From Planctomycetota bacterium (lineage in GTDB: Bacteria; Planctomycetota; PLA2; JAEUHO01), in the NCBI GenBank assembly GCA_028281445.1, contig JANQJW010000023.1:99175-163174 (forward strand): DNA of 64,000 bases. Direction: 5' to 3'. The notes under the pieces were generated by a model that was given only the letters and a program-made list of their open reading frames with translations, was not told the DNA's origin and ran no database searches. How positions within the stretch are numbered: the stretch's first letter is position 1; each line of letters begins with the position of its first letter. A program made the position numbers and the translations under genes. Shown in pieces: positions 35,464-43,173 of the stretch.

Positions 35464-35850
35464 ATGGCGGTCCGTGTCTTCGTGATTGAGAGGACCGTGT
35501 CTCTGCGCCGGATGATTCACGCAGTGTTGTCTGAAAGTGACAGTGATTACGTCGTTGCTAGCACGTCCGACACAACCGCGCTGCAAGATACAGTTCAGCT
35601 CTACGGTCCCGATCTGATTCTTCTTGGTCTGAGCCTTCGACGACATACCGATGGACTTGGCCTCTGTCGCCAGCTTCGCACCAACCCGCACACGGCACAT
35701 ACCCCTGTGATAATGCTCTATGCCCAGAATCCCGGCGTGGGGGAAGCGACGATGCGCGATGCGGGGGCCAGTGCCTGCATAGTCAAGCAACACTTCACTC
35801 CGTCAGTTCTCGAGAGCGCCATCAAAGACGCACTCGCATCCACCGGTTGA
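35464..35850 (+). CDS. Degenerate response-regulator receiver domain
   Basis: 128 aa, a single receiver (REC) fold: VRVFVIERTVSLRRMIHAVL at the start, DLILLGLSLRR at about 50-60, TPVIMLYAQ and ACIVKQ near the end. Position 55, the usual phosphoacceptor Asp, is Gly; the acidic pair is reduced to Glu9; and the conserved Thr/Ser is Tyr86. Lys108 is kept. The protein cannot be phosphorylated in the usual way and probably works as a pseudo-receiver or protein-binding module. There is no output domain. It follows GGAGGCGAGAC and stands alone on this strand before the second tRNA fragment. Confidence 0.75.
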   Translation: MAVRVFVIERTVSLRRMIHAVLSESDSDYVVASTSDTTALQDTVQLYGPDLILLGLSLRRHTDGLGLCRQLRTNPHTAHTPVIMLYAQNPGVGEATMRDAGASACIVKQHFTPSVLESAIKDALASTG

Positions 35851-36390
35851 TCCGCGGCGATGGCCCGGTTGTTGGCAAGGAGTGCCGATCAACTCTAGGT
35901 GTCAACAGTGCAGCGATCTCCAGAATGGCGCCTCCTCGCTCGAGAGCGCGCGCAGCGCGGCGGGTCCGGCCGCCAGGATGCAGGTGCTGACCACGAACTG
36001 AGTCCTGCTGTTAGCCGTGAATCCGACCAGGGGCCCGCGGGTCCGCCCCCAGTCAAATCCCCCGCCCTTTACGGGCTTGTGGGTTCGAGTCCCACCTCCG
36101 GCACCAACCCATTCCCTGAGTCCTGGGGCCTGTCGGTGCGCCGTCCGAACATGAGCCCTGATCCCTCGCGTCAGCAACTTGACGTCAGCAAGAGAGGCTC
36201 AGATGGCTTCAGCATGGATCCGGTGGCGCGAAACGAAGGACGGCGCGAGGCTCGCGTCGCTGCATTGGGGGGACGCCGAAGGGCGCGTTCGATCGGAGGC
36301 ACTGCGCACGAGCGACGAGTGTCGCCTCCAGAGGGATCGCTCCCAAGCCCGATTGCTCGGGCCGCTTGCATAGCGCCAAGCGTTGAGGTG
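35851..36390. other. Intergenic stretch carrying a tRNA-Leu 3' half
   Basis: 540 bases with no supported gene. Short frames on both strands overlap the tRNA fragment and would give spurious peptides. Confidence 0.5.
36053..36106 (+). repeat. tRNA-Leu 3'-half, copy 2 (putative att scar)
   Basis: TCAAATCC, then CCCGCCCTTTACGGGC, the T arm GTGGG TTCGAGT CCCAC, CTCCGGC and ACCA. Compared with the other two copies, the anticodon loop has lost one A and the variable loop reads TTTA. The 5' half of the tRNA is missing. It has the same orientation as the copies at 4.59 and 42.10 kb. Confidence 0.82.
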
Positions 36391-36873
36391 CTATGCGCTC
36401 CGACCGCGCTCCGGCATCCGAGGCGGCGCATCGCGCAAGTCTTGGCAGAGGCGCCGGTAACCGGCTGCCGCGCATCGATAGTCGACGGCCAGTTGCGACA
36501 AGGCATGTACGGGATCGTCGACGGCCGTTGGATGATCGGCGCGACCGAGAAGCGCCAAGTAGGCGAGTGCCCGTTCCGTGTCGTGGGGTGCTTCCTTCGT
36601 CTGCGGTGAATCCGACTTGTCCGAATAGAACGGCCCGATGTCATGCTCGAGCCCGAGGAGCTCTTCGAGCGGCTGCCCAACGATCGCAGCCAACCGCGCA
36701 ACGCTGACGACGGCAGCAGGCAGGCCATCCGCTTTGAGCCAGTTGCTCAGAGTTCGCTGACGCGTTCCACAGAGCTCGGCGAGGTCGCGCTGCGTGAGGC
36801 CGTTGTGGCGCCGCCACCCTTCGATGGATCGCCCGAAGCGAGACAGTTGATCGGGTGAGCGGCGTCGCGGCAT
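36391..36873 (-). CDS. XRE-family helix-turn-helix protein
   Basis: 160 aa. The N-terminal domain reads WRRHNGLTQRDLAELCGTRQ then RTLSNWLKADG, a classical Cro/C1-type helix-turn-helix (about residues 20-50), followed by VARLAAIVGQPLEELLGL. The C-terminal 90 residues are charged and helical and not recognised. The ATG at 36873 sits five bases after AGGG; a GTG six bases upstream is too close to it. As a lone DNA-binding gene next to a tRNA scar it could be a regulator left by a mobile element. Confidence 0.8.
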   Translation of the reverse strand: MPRRRSPDQLSRFGRSIEGWRRHNGLTQRDLAELCGTRQRTLSNWLKADGLPAAVVSVARLAAIVGQPLEELLGLEHDIGPFYSDKSDSPQTKEAPHDTERALAYLALLGRADHPTAVDDPVHALSQLAVDYRCAAAGYRRLCQDLRDAPPRMPERGRSA

Positions 36874-37254
36874 GAGCACCCTGAGGATCCTACGTGCTGC
36901 GACTGCGTCAAGGGGGCTGGCAGCACGAGCTTGCGAAGCGTTTTCACAAGCAAGCGGATATCCGCTGACCCGGTCGAGCGTCGCCCAGGAACGAAGCCTG
37001 TCTCATGCGCACTCGCGCAAGTCGCCACACAAGACTCGTGCTCCCTTGCTTCCCTTGTGCGTCTCACTCCGCTTCGCAGTTGTGACGAAGAGTGCGCTCC
37101 GTTGTATGCACGCGAACGCGATGAGCCGGCGCGCGGAAGTGCGGGCATTAGCAAATTGTGGCTACCCATCGCGTGACCTTCTCCCTTGTTGACGACGTTT
37201 CTGCACGACAAGAGAATCAACAGTGGAAACCCGGAACGAGAAGGAGGATTCTCT
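36874..37254. promoter_or_regulatory. Divergent intergenic region
   Basis: 381 bases between the leftward XRE gene and the rightward four-gene unit. No supported gene; it should hold promoters for both directions, but no clear operator was seen. AGGAGG at its right end serves the next gene. Confidence 0.4.
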
Positions 37255-37596
37255 ATGTCATCAGTTGCTGTTCCGTTCTCGCCCGAGAACACCGTCACGG
37301 TCGACATGCCCACTCAGATTGAGGGGCGCGCGTTCGACGTCGGCGACTTCAGGGATCTCAATACGTTGCTGTACGTCCGCGGTGCTTCCGGTACTACTCC
37401 GCAGCTCGACGTGAGCATTCAGCATAGTGCCAACATGCGCGACTGGATCACGAAGGCGACGTTCACCCCCGCCTCCGCCGCCAGCGACCAGTCGATAGAT
37501 ATCACCGGATTCTTCCGATACGTGCGCGCCTTGATCGCTGTGAGCGGCTCCCCTGGGACCTTCACCTTCTACGTCCACGGGATCGCCAAGGACTAG
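37255..37596 (+). CDS. Small beta-rich protein, phage-structural-like
   Basis: 113 aa. The ATG follows AAGGAGGATTCTCT. DFRDLNTLLYVRGASGTTPQ, LDVSIQHSANMRDWI and the end FRYVRALIAVSGSPGTFTFY form a beta-sandwich pattern that I associate with short tail or capsid-decorating proteins of phages and related virus-like particles, and with similar bacterial proteins. No enzyme motif is present. It opens a four-gene rightward unit and lies five bases before the next start. The phage link is inference; no other phage gene is nearby. Confidence 0.6.
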   Translation: MSSVAVPFSPENTVTVDMPTQIEGRAFDVGDFRDLNTLLYVRGASGTTPQLDVSIQHSANMRDWITKATFTPASAASDQSIDITGFFRYVRALIAVSGSPGTFTFYVHGIAKD

Positions 37597-37601
37597 CACT
37601 C

Positions 37602-38921
37602 GTGGCCAAGAAGTGCGTGAAGGTTCACGTCGATTGCGGCACCGGTACGACGGAGTCGACGGGGATTTTCGGAATCCTGAGCTTCCTCGATGAGGTACCG
37701 GAAGACCCTCCGCCTACCCCCGACGGCGAAGGCGGAGGCGGAGGCAAGGCGAAGGAAGGGGACAAGGAGGACGACAAGCCCAAAGAGGGTGACGAGCCCA
37801 AGAAGAAGAAGACCAAGAAGGTCTGGCGTCGGCGCCGCATTGTGAGGACACGCGGATCCGGGCCGCGGAGCGTAGCCAATGCCCTGGCCGCATTGCTGAA
37901 GAAGTACGGCATCGAGGCTACGGTCAAGTGCACGCCGGCGACCGAGAAGAAGGGGCAGAAGGCGTGCCAGGACTGCGAGGTCTGCGCCGACGTCGAGGAC
38001 TTCGACAACTCGATCGAGGGGCAGGTGACCTTGACGGAGTTCACAACGACCCCCGATCCCCCTGGCGGCTCCGGCGGCTCGTCTGAGGAATCCGACGACA
38101 AGGACGACAAGATCATCGGTCCGGGCGGTGGAGCCGGCGGCGGCATCAAGAGGCAGCAGGGCCAAGGAGTCGACGATGGCGTATGGCTCTTCGATCCGCA
38201 GTCCGGCACCCCCGTGCCGGCTGGGCGCTACACCTCGGTGGGGCTGCAGAGCCCTCCGTCTGGTGAGGTCGAGGCGCATCTGGTCCTGGATCTCCTTCGG
38301 CCCGTGCCTGGACGTGGCGTGACGCGCATGATGCGACGCGAGATTCTGCTCGATCCTGCGGTTGAAGGAGGCGTCTTCGAGATCGCCGAGGACATTGTGT
38401 CCAAGTGCCGCGGCCTCGGTATCGAGGCGTATCTGCTCTCGGGCTCGACGGTCGCGTTTCCGCTGAATCAGGAAGGCGGGAGCGTGGCCTCTCTCAGTGT
38501 GCGCGTGGCGAACATCGGTCCTCCCGGGAGCTGGATGTCGTCCGGGCACTGGGTTCTCAAGGAGTGGGAGCTCGGCAGCCGGCCCGACGGTGCCTTCGCG
38601 GAGCCGCCAGAGCTCGCCTCGGTAGCCCCCGTTCCCGCGTTCGCGCACATCCGACAACAGCAGTCGTTCTCCGGGACCGAGGAACTCATGTTCGCCGGCG
38701 AGCTCGAGTTCGCAGGGAAGACTCTGGAGGTACCGAGCCCGGTTGAGGCCATGCTGCTTCCCGTACGCGAACCCGTTCTGGACCTACAGGGGCTGACGCC
38801 CGTGTCGGTTGCTGCGAAGGAGAAACTCGCCTCGTGCCTGAACTGTCACAAGGGGAGCGTCGCCTTCAACTCAGAGCGTTCGATGCAGAAGCGGCCAGGT
38901 GGTTCCACGGTCTGTTGCTAG
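37602..38921 (+). CDS. Lys/Glu- and Gly-rich protein with Cys motifs
   Basis: 439 aa, GTG start. A charged low-complexity part covers about residues 30-75 (runs of Lys, Glu, Asp and Gly), followed by CQDCEVC at about 124-130. A linker reading DDKIIGPGGG leads to a folded C-terminal domain of about 250 residues with LVLDLLRPV, DIVSKCRGLGIEAYLL and SVRVANIGPPG. The end has CLNCHKG, a CxxCH sequence, but no signal peptide, so heme attachment is doubtful. The next gene encodes a protein of the same design. The family is unknown to me. Confidence 0.65.
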   Translation: MAKKCVKVHVDCGTGTTESTGIFGILSFLDEVPEDPPPTPDGEGGGGGKAKEGDKEDDKPKEGDEPKKKKTKKVWRRRRIVRTRGSGPRSVANALAALLKKYGIEATVKCTPATEKKGQKACQDCEVCADVEDFDNSIEGQVTLTEFTTTPDPPGGSGGSSEESDDKDDKIIGPGGGAGGGIKRQQGQGVDDGVWLFDPQSGTPVPAGRYTSVGLQSPPSGEVEAHLVLDLLRPVPGRGVTRMMRREILLDPAVEGGVFEIAEDIVSKCRGLGIEAYLLSGSTVAFPLNQEGGSVASLSVRVANIGPPGSWMSSGHWVLKEWELGSRPDGAFAEPPELASVAPVPAFAHIRQQQSFSGTEELMFAGELEFAGKTLEVPSPVEAMLLPVREPVLDLQGLTPVSVAAKEKLASCLNCHKGSVAFNSERSMQKRPGGSTVCC

Positions 38922-38934
38922 TGAGGAGGAGCTG

Positions 38935-40674
38935 ATGCCTGCAGGTGGCTGGGAAGGTGTTCCGGGTGGTGGGTCCGTGAAGGGCAAGGGCGGGACGACC
39001 GCCCGTCACGCCGGCGACGACACGTTCATCGTCTTGACCGGCACCAAGCCGGACGGCGAGCGTGAGCCTGAGCCCGATCCCGATGCGCCCGATGACGGCG
39101 GCGGTGACGACGGCGGCGGCGGCGACGAGGGCGGCGGCGGTGGTGGTGGCGGCAAAGACGACGAGAAGAAGCCCGACGAGGACAAGGAGAAGGAAGACAA
39201 GGAGAAGGACGAGAAGGAAAAGCCGCCCACCGAGAAGGACGTCGAGGAGCTCGACAAGAAGGTCAAGAAGATCAAGCCGAAGGGCAAGGTGAAGACCGCT
39301 CTCAAGAAGTACAAGAAGGCGAAGGACGCGGAGCGGAAGGCCAAGGAGAAGGCCAAGGACGCCAAGGGCAAGAGCGCAAAGAAGCGGGCGGCTGGCAGGG
39401 TCGAGTCGGCCGAGGAAAAGTCCGAGGAGGCCGAGAAGGAGCTGAAGGAAGCTCTCAAGGAAGAGGTCTCCAGCTCGTCGCTCCGGATCGTCGTTCTCAT
39501 CGAGCCGTGCGACACGCGCACGGAGATCAAGGCGAAGATCAAGAAGGCGCTCGCCGCGGCCGGTAACGGCTGGGGCTACGACGAAGACCAGGGAGACTAC
39601 GAGACCGATGGCGGCGTCGTGCTCGAGGGCGTGACCAGTACGGACATCGAGCTCGGCCCGCAGATGGAAGGCAGCGTTTCCGAGGACGTGGACCTGCCGG
39701 ATGTGCCGGCTGACGACACGGACAAGCAGATCGGGCCCGGAGGCGGGGACGATCGCATCTGGCGTGGGCCGGGCGGCGGCCGCATTCGATCGCCCGGCGG
39801 TGTGGATCGCAGGATCAGCCGCTTCTTCGAGTGGGCTTCTGTCGGCCGGTCCGCCTTCGAGCGCCGCCTGGGGGTCTCCGTGGAAGACCGGGACAGGTTG
39901 CCGGCGGGCGATGTTTTTCTGACCGTGTTCCTCGTCTCCTTTGCGGCGGACCGGTGGGAGTTCCATCGTGTTGCGGTCCGGGTCCATCACGCCCCCGGGA
40001 CCTCAGCGCGCCACGCGTTGATCCGCATGGGGAGCCAGCTCGACAGCCACGGTTTGATCGTCGAGCTGGCGGGCGGGATCCTCCGGATCCTCGGGGCCAC
40101 GGGGGACCGGATCCCCGTTGGCCTGCGCCTGAACATCCGAAACCGCAGTTCTGGCGAGTCGGCGCACTGGGGGTTGACCGGCGGAGACGGGTGGCGTGCA
40201 CCGCCGGCCGAGCAGGTCGTAGACACGTTCGAGACGCTGCTCGATGTACCGGCGTCGGAGTTCACCCAGGCAGACAGCGTGACCCCTGTGGATGTCGTCG
40301 CTCGCCATCTCGACGTGGACGACGGGGTGCCGCAGAACGACATGGCCGTGGTGTTGGCGGAGCGGGCTCACGAGGGGCAGTTCCTCGAGCCCATGGGGCA
40401 CGTTCCGGCAATCGACCGCGCGGCTACGACCGACGCCATCGATACGCATGACTTCGCCATGGCGGACTCAGTGCTGGGAGCCGACCCCGCGGGTGTCGAT
40501 CTCCACAACGTCGATCTCTCGGGCGCGGTCAAGCGCAAGGATCTCTCTGCGGCGGTCGATGCATCGGAACCCGGAGAGGTCGTGCGCAAGGGAGCGCCGC
40601 TCGAAGAACAAAAGCGCAAGGCGACCCAGGGCAAACAGAAGGGGAGCTTCTCTGGCACGAGCAAGTTCCCGTGA
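38935..40674 (+). CDS. Gly-rich, highly charged protein, paralogous in design to its neighbour
   Basis: 579 aa. The ATG follows GAGGAGGAGCTG. Residues 40-80 are Asp/Gly-rich, and 80-180 are a Lys/Glu/Asp-rich coiled-coil-like stretch. DKQIGPGGG mirrors the linker of the preceding protein. A folded domain of about 140 residues follows (VFLTVFLVSFAADRWEFHRV, HGLIVELAGG, LRLNIRNRSSGESAHWGL). Its pattern lines up with the neighbour's C-terminal domain, and a charged tail closes the protein. No signal peptide or membrane segment is seen. The stop overlaps the next GTG by four bases. The function is unknown; a structural role is possible. Confidence 0.65.
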   Translation: MPAGGWEGVPGGGSVKGKGGTTARHAGDDTFIVLTGTKPDGEREPEPDPDAPDDGGGDDGGGGDEGGGGGGGGKDDEKKPDEDKEKEDKEKDEKEKPPTEKDVEELDKKVKKIKPKGKVKTALKKYKKAKDAERKAKEKAKDAKGKSAKKRAAGRVESAEEKSEEAEKELKEALKEEVSSSSLRIVVLIEPCDTRTEIKAKIKKALAAAGNGWGYDEDQGDYETDGGVVLEGVTSTDIELGPQMEGSVSEDVDLPDVPADDTDKQIGPGGGDDRIWRGPGGGRIRSPGGVDRRISRFFEWASVGRSAFERRLGVSVEDRDRLPAGDVFLTVFLVSFAADRWEFHRVAVRVHHAPGTSARHALIRMGSQLDSHGLIVELAGGILRILGATGDRIPVGLRLNIRNRSSGESAHWGLTGGDGWRAPPAEQVVDTFETLLDVPASEFTQADSVTPVDVVARHLDVDDGVPQNDMAVVLAERAHEGQFLEPMGHVPAIDRAATTDAIDTHDFAMADSVLGADPAGVDLHNVDLSGAVKRKDLSAAVDASEPGEVVRKGAPLEEQKRKATQGKQKGSFSGTSKFP

Positions 40675-41582
40675 GCGTCCATCATCACGTCCTGATCGGT
40701 GTCGCGCTGAGTGCGGTGTTCTGGGCGGGCTGTGCATGTCGGCCCGTCTGTCCCACGGTCTCTTGTGTCCCGGTGCCGTCGTCTACGCCGGTGGTCCCCA
40801 CGCTTGCGGCGGAGGCCCTTGCGTCATGGGCCGTGCCGGTCTCCGGTGCGACGCTCGTGGACGGTTGGCCATCGCAGATCCGGCGTACCCGCGACGGCGC
40901 CGTCATGGTCTTGATCCCCGCCGGCACCTTCTGGATGGGGCGCACGCACGCGGCAGACCGCGAGCTCAACGACACGCCCCGGCATCAGGTCCGGCTCACG
41001 AGGCCGTACTACCTCGATCGGGCGGAGGTGACCGTCGGTCAATGGAAGTCGTTCGCTGCGGCGCGGCCTGGTGTTCGCGCCATCGACCTCGATGACGTGG
41101 CCGATGACCATCCGATTCGCGGTGTCCCGTACGAGGACGCGCTTGCCTACGCCGAATGGGTCGCGTGTTCGCTTCCGACCGAGGCGCAGTGGGAGCGAGC
41201 GGCTCGAGGAGGCGCCCCGCGCTGGCGGTATCCGTGGGGCGACGAGGACGACGTACGGCGTCGCAATGGCGCGGGTGCGGAAGACGGCTTTGCGAAAACC
41301 GCGCCGGTCCGTTCCTTTCCCGCCAACGGGTACGGACTCCACGACATGAGCGGCAACGTCTGGGAGTGGTGCCGAGATTGGTACCGGCCGGGCTCTTACA
41401 CCGCGGCCTTCACAGTGGATCCCACGGGACCCGACTCGGGTCACATGCGGGTGATCCGCGGCGGAAACGCGCTGTCGGGGCAATCCAAGCTAAGAGTCTC
41501 CTTTCGCGAGGGGCGCGGACGGGACATCCTCGACTACGTGGGGTTCCGTCTGGCGCGGGTTGTGGAGAAGGAACCAAGATGA
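40671..41582 (+). CDS. FGE-sulfatase-domain lipoprotein
   Basis: 303 aa, starting at a GTG overlapping the previous stop. A signal peptide with lipobox FWAGC (about Cys21) is followed by a Pro/Val linker. The formylglycine-generating-enzyme-like domain reads VLIPAGTFWMGRTHAADREL, YYLDRAEVTVGQWK, CSLPTEAQWERAARGG, YPWGDED, GYGLHDMSGNVWEWCRDWY and, at the end, VGFRLA. Most bacterial members are not true FGEs but binding or scaffold domains; the pair of catalytic Cys of FGE is not obvious here. It ends the four-gene unit and links it to the cell surface. Confidence 0.88.
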   Translation: MSVHHHVLIGVALSAVFWAGCACRPVCPTVSCVPVPSSTPVVPTLAAEALASWAVPVSGATLVDGWPSQIRRTRDGAVMVLIPAGTFWMGRTHAADRELNDTPRHQVRLTRPYYLDRAEVTVGQWKSFAAARPGVRAIDLDDVADDHPIRGVPYEDALAYAEWVACSLPTEAQWERAARGGAPRWRYPWGDEDDVRRRNGAGAEDGFAKTAPVRSFPANGYGLHDMSGNVWEWCRDWYRPGSYTAAFTVDPTGPDSGHMRVIRGGNALSGQSKLRVSFREGRGRDILDYVGFRLARVVEKEPR

Positions 41583-42095
41583 GAGGGCCGCGAATCCGCT
41601 GCTGCGCTCTACGGGCACGTTGATACAAGACGCGACAGGGCGGTCCGGACGTCCGCTCCGATCCGGACGACCGTGAGGGGCTGGGACTCCTATCCAGCTA
41701 CGGGTCCCATCGCGAGCCGGATGATGTGAAGCGGTCGCTGCACTCATTACTGTTCCGGCGCCGGCCTTTCTCGGTCCGCCTCCTCTCTTGGCGACGCTCA
41801 GGCCTGTCAGGCATGCTCTCTCCGCGCCGCAGCTCACACGTGGAGCATCAAGCGCCCGACATCAGGACGCCCTCTCGGCTGCACCTCCTTCCTGCTGCTG
41901 GTCGGCACTCGCCAGGAGCGCCTTCACCGCTGCGATCGACGGTGCCGGATCGGGTGCGGACTCGGCTTGGGTGAGAAGGGCTCGGGCAAGTGCGAGAGGG
42001 TCACTCGCAGCGCCGTGGTCATGGTTCTTCCCAAAGTCGGTAGGGGAGGCATGGCCTGCGCCGCAGGCATTCGGGGTTTGAGGTAAGGCCGCTTG
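41583..42095. other. Intergenic stretch without a supported gene
   Basis: 513 bases before the third tRNA fragment. Open frames on both strands look non-coding by composition; no terminator hairpin or repeat stood out. Confidence 0.45.
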
Positions 42096-42154
42096 GGATT
42101 CAAAATCCCCCGCCCTCAACGGGCTTGTGGGTTCGAGTCCCACCTCCGGCACCA
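42096..42154 (+). repeat. tRNA-Leu(CAA) 3'-half, copy 3 (putative att scar)
   Basis: GGATTCAAAATCC, then CCCGCCCTCAACGGGC, the T arm GTGGG TTCGAGT CCCAC, CTCCGGC and ACCA. It differs from copy 1 at a single base of the variable loop (TTAA versus TCAA). As with copy 1, no D arm or 5' acceptor strand lies upstream. Confidence 0.85.
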
Positions 42155-42253
42155 CCGTCTTCTGCGCTCCGCTCCCCCTTCTCGACGCATCTGTCGGATT
42201 GATCTTCACTGCCGATCTTCTGTAGGCTGTGCGTGTGGAGATGAGCTTCCTTG

Positions 42254-42643
42254 ATGCACTTGGGGGTTCTCTTGTTCGTGCCCGGCAAGGTCAATCAGAT
42301 TCCCGAGGACTACCGGATTGGAGTCTTCGCGTGCGGCTGCGCCTGCCTCGGAACCGTTGCTGTCGTCCTCGACATAATCTCCTTCAAAGTCACGGGCAAG
42401 TCATACTTGGACCTCGCGTACTCGTGGCCCGGAGCGCTTGGCATGATCGCTCTGTGGGGCCTAGGAGCAGGCATCGCGGGGCTGGCGGGATCGGGCCTTG
42501 GGATTCTCACGGGCAAGTCGATCGCCTGCTACGCGACCGGGTTCGCTTGGCCACCGATACTTCCGCGCGTCTTTCAGAGCGTCCAGCTGGACCTCGAGGA
42601 TGAGCAAGAAGATCAGGACTCGCTCGATGGAGCAGAGTCATGA
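42254..42643 (+). CDS. Small membrane protein
   Basis: 129 aa with three predicted membrane helices: GVLLFVP near the N-terminus is short, then IGVFACGCACLGTVAVVLDI and LGMIALWGLGAGIAGLAG are clear. The end is acidic (DLEDEQEDQD). I recognise no family. The ATG at 42254 directly follows a TTG and lacks a strong ribosome-binding site, so the start is uncertain. Its stop overlaps the next start (ATGA). It is the first gene after the third tRNA fragment. Confidence 0.6.
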   Translation: MHLGVLLFVPGKVNQIPEDYRIGVFACGCACLGTVAVVLDIISFKVTGKSYLDLAYSWPGALGMIALWGLGAGIAGLAGSGLGILTGKSIACYATGFAWPPILPRVFQSVQLDLEDEQEDQDSLDGAES

Positions 42644-43107
42644 GTGTTTTCTTCGGCAAGCGAGAGTTCTGGAGCGAGTCGCGAATCGTGAAGCTTGCGC
42701 TACCGCATGACGGCGACGATCACTGGGAGTCTCTTCTCATCTTCAGCACGAAGAAGCAGCGCACCTGGCTGGTTGCCCACGCGGATGGCCTTGTTTGCGT
42801 CCTCGATGATCTCCGTCGAGAACGGCCTCGAGTTCAATGGCGTGAACCGCCGGACTACTTGGTCTCTGGCGGTGAAGTCACTGTCGAGATCAAGGCACGG
42901 CCGAAGGCTGACTCACGGAGAGTTGGTCTTGTAGACATCGGTACCAAGCACAAGAAATGGCTGTTCTCAATGAGCCTCTTCGCACCCGATGAGTTGCCGG
43001 CGAGAGTCAAGCGCATAATCCGAGGAGCCGTCCTCGTAACGTACTCGCGGAGTCTCGGTACGTGGTCAGCAAGCGAGCGCTGGAGGAGACGCAGGCGGAC
43101 GAGTTGA
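42640..43107 (+). CDS. Hypothetical protein (155 aa)
   Basis: Starts MSVFFGKREFW and is translationally coupled to the membrane protein before it. The protein is basic with alternating strands (ESLLIFSTKKQRTWLVAHAD, VTVEIKARPKAD) and ends in a run of Arg. No export signal or known domain is visible. Confidence 0.55.
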   Translation: MSVFFGKREFWSESRIVKLALPHDGDDHWESLLIFSTKKQRTWLVAHADGLVCVLDDLRRERPRVQWREPPDYLVSGGEVTVEIKARPKADSRRVGLVDIGTKHKKWLFSMSLFAPDELPARVKRIIRGAVLVTYSRSLGTWSASERWRRRRRTS

Positions 43108-43173
43108 TCGAGGACTAGGGGCCTGCCTTGGTCCGAGTGCGACTCGTACACTCGCGCGCAAGGAGTGAGGCCC

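Noticed and set aside
38800..38921. CxxCH as a c-type cytochrome site in the protein at 37602
   Set aside because: The protein has no signal peptide and no other heme-protein feature; heme attachment happens outside the cytoplasm.
38866..39990. Leftward frame rich in Leu and Val that looks like a membrane protein
   Set aside because: It is the mirror of Lys/Glu/Asp-rich codons of the gene at 38935; hydrophobic shadows are expected there.
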